Assembly (NCBI GenBank): GCA_019636615.1
Contig: JAHBXF010000002.1
Coordinates: 374,001 to 438,000 of the forward strand
Reading direction: 5' to 3'
Source of the DNA: Phycisphaeraceae bacterium
Lineage (GTDB): Bacteria; Planctomycetota; Phycisphaerae; Phycisphaerales; UBA1924
Length of the DNA: 64,000 nucleotides
Below, piece after piece: positions 56,788-64,000 of this stretch. Position 1 is the first letter of the stretch. Every line of letters starts with the position of its first letter. Under the pieces are notes generated by a model, which was given only the letters and a program-made list of their open reading frames with translations, was not told the origin of the DNA and made no database searches. Position numbers and translations under genes: made by a program.

Positions 56788-57711
56788 ATGTTGACCAAGC
56801 GTACTTCAGCGGCCGGGTTGGGTTTTCTCACGCTCGCGGCGGGTCTGGCAATGACCACCGCTCAGGCGGGGCAATCCACCGATAACTTCGCCTCGTTGCC
56901 CAGCAGCATCGAACTGACCGCGATTATCCGCGACTTCCGGGGGTCTGACCAGACCAACGGGCACGCGAACTTCGAGCGTCAGCCCTCGGCGGGGTTCGGC
57001 CAGTACGCCAAGATGGTCGCCGATCAGTTGGACCAGGACGGCAAGCCCGTCTTTCTCTCCACCGGCCGCAAGGTCTCCACCGTCTGGAAGGACGCGAACA
57101 ACCGCCCGGTGATCGATCCCCGTCCGTACATCGCCTCGAAGCCCGGCGACGTGAACGGCGCGATGTCGACGAGCCTGGGCGGAGCGCTCTCCAACGCCAA
57201 CGATTTCGCGCAGTGGTACCGCGACGTGCCCGGCGTGAACGTGAGCAAGCAGATCTCGCTCACGCTCAACCGCAACGCCAACTCGAACGTGTACACCTTC
57301 AACGACCGCACGGACCCCTTCTACCAGTCTCGCGGCGGGTTCTTCCCGATCGACGGTGAACTGCTTGGCAACTCAGGCGGGAGCACCCCGAGCAAGAACT
57401 TCCACTTCACGACCGAGATCCAGACGGAGTTCGTCTTCGAGCAGGGCGCCGGCCAGGTCTTTACCTTCACGGGTGACGACGACGTGTGGGTGTTCATCGA
57501 CGGCAAACTGGTGGTCGACATCGGCGGCATCCACTCGGCCGTGTCGCAGACCATCGAGTTGGACCGCCTGACCTGGCTCCAGAACGGCCAGAGTTACCAG
57601 CTCAAAATCTTCCACGCCGAGCGGCACCGCACACAGTCGAACTTCCGTATCGACACGACCATCCGCCTGCGGCGCGTCGATCCGCCGGCGACGACCGCGC
57701 TGTACGACTGA
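56788..57711 (+). CDS. Secreted fibro-slime domain protein
   Basis: A 307-residue exported protein with signal peptide (LGFLTLAAGLAMTTAQAG). The body matches the fibro-slime/PA14-like fold: IELTAIIRDFRG near the start, then FTGDDDVWVFIDGKLVVDIGGIH and YQLKIFHAERH, split from its neighbours. Such domains occur in surface proteins of Fibrobacter, planctomycetes and slime moulds, and are thought to bind carbohydrate or calcium. A near-perfect ribosome binding site lies seven bases upstream, suggesting strong expression. The role is probably at the cell surface or secreted. Confidence 0.9.
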   Translation: MLTKRTSAAGLGFLTLAAGLAMTTAQAGQSTDNFASLPSSIELTAIIRDFRGSDQTNGHANFERQPSAGFGQYAKMVADQLDQDGKPVFLSTGRKVSTVWKDANNRPVIDPRPYIASKPGDVNGAMSTSLGGALSNANDFAQWYRDVPGVNVSKQISLTLNRNANSNVYTFNDRTDPFYQSRGGFFPIDGELLGNSGGSTPSKNFHFTTEIQTEFVFEQGAGQVFTFTGDDDVWVFIDGKLVVDIGGIHSAVSQTIELDRLTWLQNGQSYQLKIFHAERHRTQSNFRIDTTIRLRRVDPPATTALYD

Positions 57712-57905
57712 TCCGTGCTTGGCGTGCCTAGGTGCCGCCTGGAGAGCGGGGGCCGGCTCAGGGAAGGCCGGCCCACCGGGGAGAGCGCTCGACGGGCGCT
57801 GAGGCGTGCGGTGCAGGGTTGTTCGGGCGAGGGAACACGATCCTCCTCCCGAAGGTAATCCGAGTGCCGGGCATGTTTCTCAGCGTCCGTCGTGCAAAGA
57901 GTTCC

Positions 57906-57946
57906 ACGCCCGGGTTGGCAGCGTGCCGCCCGGGCGTTGAATTTTT
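57906..57946 (+). terminator. Terminator-like hairpin between convergent genes
   Basis: A nine-base-pair outer stem (57906-57914 with 57929-57937) encloses a four-base-pair inner stem (57917-57920 with 57924-57927), and five T residues follow at 57942. An additional eight-base-pair hairpin without a T-run lies at 57750-57774. Together they separate the fibro-slime gene from the convergent lipoprotein gene. Confidence 0.7.
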
Positions 57947-57968
57947 GGCGTGAGACGTTCTGCTGAGA

Positions 57969-58391
57969 TCACCAGCCATCGCGCCACCAGCCGCGTGGAC
58001 GCGAAGTCTCGGGATTGGTGTTGAAGTAGATGATCGTTTCCGGGCGGTGGGGCAGCGTCAGTCGCCGCGCGGCATTGAGGTCGGCGCGTGCGGCGGCGGG
58101 CCAGGCTTCGGCGTCGTACGGGGTTGAGGGTTCCTGGCGGGCGGCGAGGTCGGGCCGCCTGGCAAACTCTGGAGCCCAGTTTGAGAAGGCCAGCGCATCC
58201 TGCTCGACGAGGTGCCGCGGGAAGAGTGCCGCCTCGGCGCTGGTGGGGGCGGCGGCCGGGGCAGGGCGCGCCGCCGGGCGTTGATACCCGGCGGTGCTGC
58301 ACGCCGGGAGTGCCGATGCCGAGAGGGTCAGTGCCAGGCACGCGAAAGCCCGTGGCCTGAGGCCCTTGAGTGTGCGGATCTTGGTGTGCAT
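57969..58391 (-). CDS. Small hypothetical lipoprotein
   Basis: A 140-residue exported lipoprotein with lipobox LPAC (C31). The mature part is Ala/Pro/Arg-rich with a conserved-looking end (ETIIYFNTNPETSRPRGWWRDGW). Function unknown. GAGGGAG lies nine bases upstream of the ATG at 58391; the frame is open to 58532 but lacks this support. Confidence 0.7.
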   Translation of the reverse strand: MHTKIRTLKGLRPRAFACLALTLSASALPACSTAGYQRPAARPAPAAAPTSAEAALFPRHLVEQDALAFSNWAPEFARRPDLAARQEPSTPYDAEAWPAAARADLNAARRLTLPHRPETIIYFNTNPETSRPRGWWRDGW

Positions 58392-58558
58392 GGTGCGGAC
58401 TCCCTCAAGAAGAGGTACAACCCCCGTGCCAGAGAGGTTCGTGCCGCGAAAGAACCTGTGGCGAGGGTGGAAGGTTCGGGCGTTGTTGCCGCGACGCACC
58501 AAGTGGCCGCTGATGTTGCTCTCAGGCACCACACCGAATGTGCGAGCATGGGTGGGGA

Positions 58559-58606
58559 TTGATCAACGCTCAGGGTGTGGCTACGCTTATTGAGTATGGA
58601 TTCTCA
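58559..58606 (+). promoter_or_regulatory. Candidate znuA promoter and Fur/Zur-like operator
   Basis: TTGATC (58559-58564) and TACGCT (58582-58587) are 17 bases apart. Immediately downstream, 58591-58606 is a 7-2-7 inverted repeat, TGAGTAT-GG-ATTCTCA, with one mismatch between halves. This resembles metal-regulator (Fur/Zur) boxes of the TGAGAAT/ATTCTCA type. It covers the ATG at 58596, so a repressor there would block transcription, and the message may be leaderless. By-eye assignment. Confidence 0.45.
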
Positions 58607-59546
58607 TTACGAGGGCGTTCCTTTCCGGCGAACCGAGGTCATCAGGACTTGGGTGGGGTTCATCGCGGTTCTGCTGGGCATTCTCGGGCTCATGGGCTAC
58701 GGAACCAACGCCTCAGCGCAGGGGCCGGATCGCCCGATGCGTGTTGTGGTGAGCCTGCCCCCGCTGGCGGGGCTCGTCAAAGGCCTGACGCCTGAGGGCA
58801 CACGGATCGACGTGCTGATCCCGCCGGGCGTGAACGAGCACGGGTATGAGATCCCGCCGTCACGGCTGGCCGCGATCGCCACGGCGGATGTGCTGGTGTA
58901 CGTGGGGCTCGGGCTCGAGCCGCAGGTAGAGAAGTTGGTTCGAGAACGGCCGTCTCCGACGAGACGCACGATCTGTTTCGCGGAGGTGGTTGGCGAACGC
59001 GAGGGTGACGCGCACCACGATCACGACCATGAACACGGCGAGCACTGCGCACACGGTGTTGATCCGCACCTATGGCTTGATCCAATGCTGGTTCGCACAT
59101 TGGTTCGCACGCTGGCCACAGAACTTCGCGCCGTAGACCCGCGCGCGGCCACGCAAGCGCAGGTCGATGCACTGATCCAGACCATCGAAGAGATCGACCG
59201 CGGCTACGAGACGCTGAGGCTGGGCGCCGGATCGCGCGTGGCGGTGGTCGCGCACGACGCGTACGGGCGGTTGGCCGCGCGGTATGGTTTCGAGACCATC
59301 GCCATCGCCGGGCTGAACGCGTCGGAACCAACGCCCAGCGCGATCGCCGCGGCGGTTGAGGCGATCAAGTCGCGGGGGGTCAGCGTGGTCTTTGTTGAAC
59401 CGCAACTCTCGAAGGCGACGGCGCGTCGTATCGCGCGAGCCTGCTCGGTCGAAGTTCGAACGCTCGACCCCGTGGGCGGCAGCGACTGGGCGGCGACGAT
59501 GCGGCAGAACCTGGAAGAGTTGCGGCGAGCCTTCGGCGTGAAGTGA
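58596..59546 (+). CDS. znuA: Zinc/manganese ABC transporter substrate-binding protein (ZnuA-like)
   Basis: Periplasmic cluster A-I metal-binding protein of 316 residues. A signal-anchor-like segment (WVGFIAVLLGILGLMGYG) is followed by the fold with metal ligands H82 (NEHGYEIPPS), H158 (PHLWLDP), the VVAHDAYG His and the late EPQLS region. A His/Asp/Glu-rich loop at 140-153 is typical of zinc-specific members. The ATG at 58596 is chosen; GTG at 58575 is an alternative. First gene of znuA-znuC-znuB. Confidence 0.93.
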   Translation: MDSHYEGVPFRRTEVIRTWVGFIAVLLGILGLMGYGTNASAQGPDRPMRVVVSLPPLAGLVKGLTPEGTRIDVLIPPGVNEHGYEIPPSRLAAIATADVLVYVGLGLEPQVEKLVRERPSPTRRTICFAEVVGEREGDAHHDHDHEHGEHCAHGVDPHLWLDPMLVRTLVRTLATELRAVDPRAATQAQVDALIQTIEEIDRGYETLRLGAGSRVAVVAHDAYGRLAARYGFETIAIAGLNASEPTPSAIAAAVEAIKSRGVSVVFVEPQLSKATARRIARACSVEVRTLDPVGGSDWAATMRQNLEELRRAFGVK

Positions 59547-59647
59547 CGGGAAGGCTGATCGGGCACGCGGCATGCAGCGGCGGCTATGCTTGCGCCGGTG
59601 CGGTTGGTTCGGGTTTGCGGTGATGGTCGTGGGAGTGTGCGCCACGC

Positions 59648-60565
59648 ATGTCAGAGCCGGCCGTCAACTTTGAGAACGTATCGTTCACCTATCCCGGCGC
59701 GGAGTTCCCCGCGCTCGAGCACGTCTCGCTGCGCGTGGAACAGGGGGAGCGGCTCGGGGTGCTCGGGCCCAATGGCGGCGGCAAGAGCACGCTTTTGAAA
59801 CTCGCGCTGGGGCTGCTTTCGCTTCAATCAGGGCGGGTGACGCTGTTCGGGCTCGCCCCGCAAGAGGCGAGAAGGCGGGGGATGATCGGGTATGTTCCCC
59901 AGCGAGCCGAGTTGGAACTGGCGATGCCGCTGTCGGTGTGGCAGGTGGTTGAAGTGGCGGCGACCTGGCGGCGTGCCCCTTGGAGCCGGGCCGCGGACGC
60001 CCGAGAACGTGTGCGTGAGGCCCTCTTGCTGGCCGGCGCGGACGAACTGAAAGAGAAAGCGGTGGGGGAGTTGTCCGGCGGGCAGTTGCAGCGGGTGTTG
60101 ATCGCGCGGGCTCTGGTGGTCAGGCCACGCATGCTTGTTCTGGACGAGCCGATGGTGGGGATCGACGCCGTGGGGCAGGAGCGATTCGCGCAGTTGCTCG
60201 ATCGGATTCACCGAGAGCGCGGCATCACCATGTTGACGGTGACGCACGATGTGCGTGCCATTGTTGCGGGGAGCGATCGGGTGGCGTGCCTTGCGCGCCG
60301 GCTGCACAGCCACACAAGCCCGGAGGGGCTCACCCCGCGCGTGCTGGCAGAGGTCTTCAGCCACGATATCGCGGGTGTGGGCGGCGCGCTTCGGGGGACG
60401 CACATCCACGCGCACGGGCCGGAGGAACACTGTCCCGACGTGCATGAGACCGGTGCCGGTGGCCCCGCCCCGGGAGCGTGCGGCCACGTGTGCGGGCATG
60501 ATCATGGGCCCCACGAGGCAAGCACAAAGCGTGACGACCACCCGGCCAGCGGAGGAGGGGCATGA
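59648..60565 (+). CDS. znuC: Zinc/manganese ABC transporter ATP-binding protein (ZnuC-like)
   Basis: A 305-residue ATPase with Walker A GPNGGGKST at 40-48, LSGGQLQRVLIARAL, Walker B MLVLDEPMVGID and the H-loop THD. The last 55 or so residues are a His/Cys/Gly-rich tail (HIHAHGPEEHC, GHVCGHDHGPHE) that may sense or buffer zinc. It starts 101 bases after znuA and overlaps znuB by four bases. Confidence 0.93.
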   Translation: MSEPAVNFENVSFTYPGAEFPALEHVSLRVEQGERLGVLGPNGGGKSTLLKLALGLLSLQSGRVTLFGLAPQEARRRGMIGYVPQRAELELAMPLSVWQVVEVAATWRRAPWSRAADARERVREALLLAGADELKEKAVGELSGGQLQRVLIARALVVRPRMLVLDEPMVGIDAVGQERFAQLLDRIHRERGITMLTVTHDVRAIVAGSDRVACLARRLHSHTSPEGLTPRVLAEVFSHDIAGVGGALRGTHIHAHGPEEHCPDVHETGAGGPAPGACGHVCGHDHGPHEASTKRDDHPASGGGA

Positions 60566-61488
60566 GGACGATCGAGTACCTCTCGATTCCCGAGTTGGCG
60601 GAGATGTACTTTCAGGCCGCGCTGGCTGGGCTCGCGGTGGTGACGTTGTGCGGCGTGCTGAGCGTGTTTGTGGTGGTCAAGCGACTTGGGTTTGTAGGGC
60701 AGGGCGTGAGCCACGCGGCGCTGGGGGGCGTAGGCGTTGCGGCGATTGTCGCGGCGTTCGGCCTTATCCCGGGGGACGGCACGAGCGCGGCGGGGCTCTG
60801 GCAGTGGGCCATTGTGACGGCGTTTTGCGTGCTCTCGGCCGTGGGCATCGCCGCGGCGGGTGATCGGCGTGCATTGCCTTTCGACACGGCGATTGGCATG
60901 TTCCTGGTGGGATCGATGGCGCTGGGCGCGATTCTGGTTCAGATTGGGCGAGAGACAGCGACCTCGCGCGGCCAGTCTGGCATGACGCAAAGTTGGGAGT
61001 CGATCCTGTTCGGGTCGATCATGGGCACGGGCCTCGGAGATGTCGCGCTGGCGTGGGGGGCGTGCATCGGGGTGCTGCTTGTGCTGTGGGGGGTTCGCCG
61101 ACCGCTGTTGTTCTGGGGCTTTGATTCGGCAACCTCGCGGGCGTTCGGTGTGCCCGCGTCGGGCGTGAAGTACGCGTTGATGGTTCTGCTGGCGGTAGCC
61201 GTGGTGACGGCGATGCGGCTGACCGGGGTGATCCTGGCGACGGCGCTGCTGGTGCTTCCCGGTGCTACCGCGCTCAGGCTCACCGGCCGGCTGTGGCCGT
61301 CGATAGGGTTCTCGGTGGGAAGCGGCGTGTTGGCGCTGCTGGCCGGGCTGGTGCTGAGTATCGAGACAGACTGGCAGGCCGGGCCGAGCGTGGTGGTGGT
61401 GCAGTGCGTGCTGTTCGTGGCGGCGTGCGTGGCGGGGTGGCTCAAGGGGCGAATGGTGACAGGCAAGGGACCAATAATCAGGGCATGA
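60562..61488 (+). CDS. znuB: Zinc/manganese ABC transporter permease (ZnuB-like)
   Basis: A 308-residue permease with about eight to nine helices of the ABC-3 family. Motifs include VVTLCGVLSVFVVVKRLGFVGQG, SHAALGGVG and FGVPASGVKYALM, plus ATALLVLPGATALRL near the end. It forms the membrane channel for the ZnuA/ZnuC importer. ATGA overlaps at both ends show tight translational coupling with znuC and with the 63-residue ORF. Confidence 0.92.
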   Translation: MRTIEYLSIPELAEMYFQAALAGLAVVTLCGVLSVFVVVKRLGFVGQGVSHAALGGVGVAAIVAAFGLIPGDGTSAAGLWQWAIVTAFCVLSAVGIAAAGDRRALPFDTAIGMFLVGSMALGAILVQIGRETATSRGQSGMTQSWESILFGSIMGTGLGDVALAWGACIGVLLVLWGVRRPLLFWGFDSATSRAFGVPASGVKYALMVLLAVAVVTAMRLTGVILATALLVLPGATALRLTGRLWPSIGFSVGSGVLALLAGLVLSIETDWQAGPSVVVVQCVLFVAACVAGWLKGRMVTGKGPIIRA

Positions 61489-61676
61489 AAGCAGAAACCC
61501 TCCTGGCAGAACTGAACCGGCTGCGCAAAGACCTGGATGAAGACCCGACGGATGTCGAATGGCTCGCGTTGCACCATGCCTTCTGCTTCATCAGTTACAA
61601 GATGAGTGATTTTCAGCGGTATGTGGAGCAGGAAAAAGCCAAGGGCGCCTTCGCCGAGTATGAGGCCCAGTCGTGA
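61485..61676 (+). CDS. Small protein coupled to znuB
   Basis: A 63-residue ORF starting in the ATGA overlap with the znuB stop. The product is helical and charged (KAETLLAELNRLRKDLDEDPTDVEWLAL, written in parts, then FCFISYKMSDFQRYVEQEK). Codon use fits the neighbours. Function unknown; the position suggests a link to metal uptake, but that is inference. Confidence 0.6.
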   Translation: MKAETLLAELNRLRKDLDEDPTDVEWLALHHAFCFISYKMSDFQRYVEQEKAKGAFAEYEAQS

Positions 61677-61819
61677 GTACGTCGGCGGGGGGTGCGCCGG
61701 CGGCACGGCGGAAGAAGCCCGATCAAACAGATGACGCCTGCTTTGCGGGGAACTGCCCGGGGGGACGCGCCGTATCGATTCAAGGAGGTGTCGCGGCACT
61801 GCCGATAGACAGTGTGTGA
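61673..61819 (+). CDS. Possible 48-residue ORF
   Basis: A GTG start in a GTGA overlap with the previous stop opens 48 codons. The product is basic at the start (ARRKKPDQTDD) and contains two Cys (CFAGNC). Evidence is only the coupled start and open frame; it may be chance. It contains an AAGGAGGTG stretch at 61782-61790 that is explained by the codons for Gln-Gly-Gly-Val. Confidence 0.35.
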   Translation: MSTSAGGAPAARRKKPDQTDDACFAGNCPGGRAVSIQGGVAALPIDSV

Positions 61820-61947
61820 CACCAGGGCGGCAGTGAGTCGCCCGTTTCAATGTGCCGCGGGCGACGGCCCGCGGGGAAGGAGCCCGGCGACGAGGCGAGT
61901 ACAGACCTCGTGTGCCCGGGGAGGCCTTTCTGAAAGGAGGTGATCCA

Positions 61948-61983
61948 GTGAATCAAGACTGTACCCAGGGGCTGCGTCTCTGA
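61948..61983 (+). CDS. Possible 11-residue leader peptide
   Basis: GTG seven bases after the core AGGAGG opens the frame MNQDCTQGLRL and a stop. The spacing copies that of actF, which uses a nearly identical site and GTG start. A perfect hairpin begins inside the frame at 61969. Supported only by the initiation region. Confidence 0.3.
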   Translation: MNQDCTQGLRL

Positions 61984-62034
61984 CGCACTCGACGGTCTGC
62001 ATCAGTCGCAGCCCGTGACGGATGAATCCGTACG

Positions 62035-62069
62035 CCGGCCACCTTCGCACGGAGGTGGCCGGTTTTTTT
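62035..62069 (+). terminator. Strong intrinsic terminator (rightward)
   Basis: A perfect ten-base-pair stem (62035-62044 with 62053-62062), eight-base loop, and seven T residues at 62063-62069. Ends the znu operon transcript and the structured segment. Confidence 0.95.
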
Positions 62070-62082
62070 CATGCGCTCCATG

Positions 62083-62114
62083 AAAAAAGCGGGCACTCGG
62101 TGAAGAGTGCCCGC
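62083..62114 (-). terminator. Intrinsic terminator of hppA (leftward)
   Basis: On the minus strand, a perfect ten-base-pair stem (62105-62114 with 62089-62098) with a six-base loop is followed by six T residues (A at 62083-62088 on the plus strand). It lies 34 bases after the hppA stop and faces the rightward terminator. Confidence 0.93.
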
Positions 62115-62147
62115 TCTGGTCGGACTGATCGGTTGAAGTCGCGCGGT

Positions 62148-64000
<1,853 letters not shown>

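Larger units (their letters stand above)
61820..62069 (+). ncRNA. Candidate structured RNA or leader with 16S-tail complement
   Basis: No long ORF. Hairpins by eye: 61825-61829/61839-61843; 61855-61862/61867-61874 (perfect GC stem, tetraloop); nested 61883-61887/61916-61920 and 61890-61895/61906-61911; 61969-61976/62007-62014 (perfect 8 bp); 62018-62022/62027-62031; and the terminator at 62035. At 61932-61947 lies GAAAGGAGGTGATCCA, the complement of the 16S rRNA 3' end, followed at 61948 by GTG and an 11-codon ORF ending at 61983. The upstream CCTT (61925-61928) could pair with part of it. It matched no tmRNA, RNase P or SRP RNA motif I could recall. Confidence 0.4.

Noticed and set aside
61782-61790. 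A second strong ribosome binding site
   Set aside because: It lies inside the possible 48-codon ORF and has no suitably spaced start codon.
61925-61960. End of a minus-strand 16S rRNA gene, suggested by the anti-Shine-Dalgarno complement
   Set aside because: The adjoining bases do not match the conserved 16S helix 45 region, so no rRNA gene is present.
61948-62010. Release-factor-2-like programmed frameshift (CTC TGA C) extending the 11-codon ORF
   Set aside because: The internal Shine-Dalgarno element is at the wrong spacing, the slip codon re-pairs poorly, and the shifted frame would run through the terminator.
61820-62069. tmRNA, RNase P RNA or SRP RNA
   Set aside because: None of their conserved motifs (tRNA-like ends, the RNase P core, or the SRP GGAAGGAAGCAGCC loop) was found.

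Overview
The window is about 64 kb of GC-rich bacterial chromosome with ordinary housekeeping content, densely coded on both strands and with many GTG and TTG starts. The gene set points to a Gram-negative, aerobic member of the Planctomycetota, probably Phycisphaerae. The grounds are inner-core lipopolysaccharide genes, a quinol oxidase of the alternative complex III type next to a caa3-type oxidase, a fibro-slime domain surface protein, and two large M1 aminopeptidases. The taxonomic placement is inference; no rRNA operon is present.

Layout from left to right. 0.2-2.6 kb: enolase and ribosomal proteins L35 and L20, ending at a strong terminator. 2.7-5.5 kb: an M50-type membrane protease gene facing a leftward def-fmt-HEXXH protein cluster. 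5.8-8.1 kb: a TPR protein coupled to KdsB. 8.2-12.8 kb: two tandem secreted M1 aminopeptidases. 13-22.8 kb: CTP synthase, PanC, GcvT, GmhB, a heptosyltransferase, tRNA-Ala(GGC), an SDR and SerC. 22.7-27.3 kb (leftward): a second heptosyltransferase, a GspE/PilB ATPase, a conserved unknown and a MalK/UgpC-like ATPase. 27.5-36.4 kb: an M32 carboxypeptidase, a secreted terpene-cyclase-fold protein, RsmE, several unknown or lipoprotein genes, an MDR dehydrogenase relative and IspD.

36.4-54.1 kb is the respiratory block. Heme A synthase is divergent from a run encoding ActA-ActF (alternative complex III), a small His-rich membrane protein, a Sco copper chaperone and cytochrome c oxidase subunits II (with fused cytochrome c), I (A2-type signature), III and IV (with a long extra tail), followed by a two-TM unknown. 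Electrons would pass from quinol through the ActA/ActB/ActE cofactors to the CuA and heme domains of subunit II and then to oxygen. 54.1-58.4 kb holds an MlaE-type permease, MurA, the fibro-slime protein and a small lipoprotein.

58.6-62.1 kb is a zinc/manganese ABC transporter operon (ZnuA, ZnuC, ZnuB) with two small downstream ORFs. It runs into an unexplained structured intergenic segment that carries a near-complete complement of the 16S rRNA 3' tail and a perfect terminator. The window ends inside a leftward membrane pyrophosphatase (HppA) with a large His-rich insertion. The most interesting features are this structured segment, the HppA insertion, the candidate leaderless and operator-controlled znuA start, and the extended subunits of the respiratory cluster.
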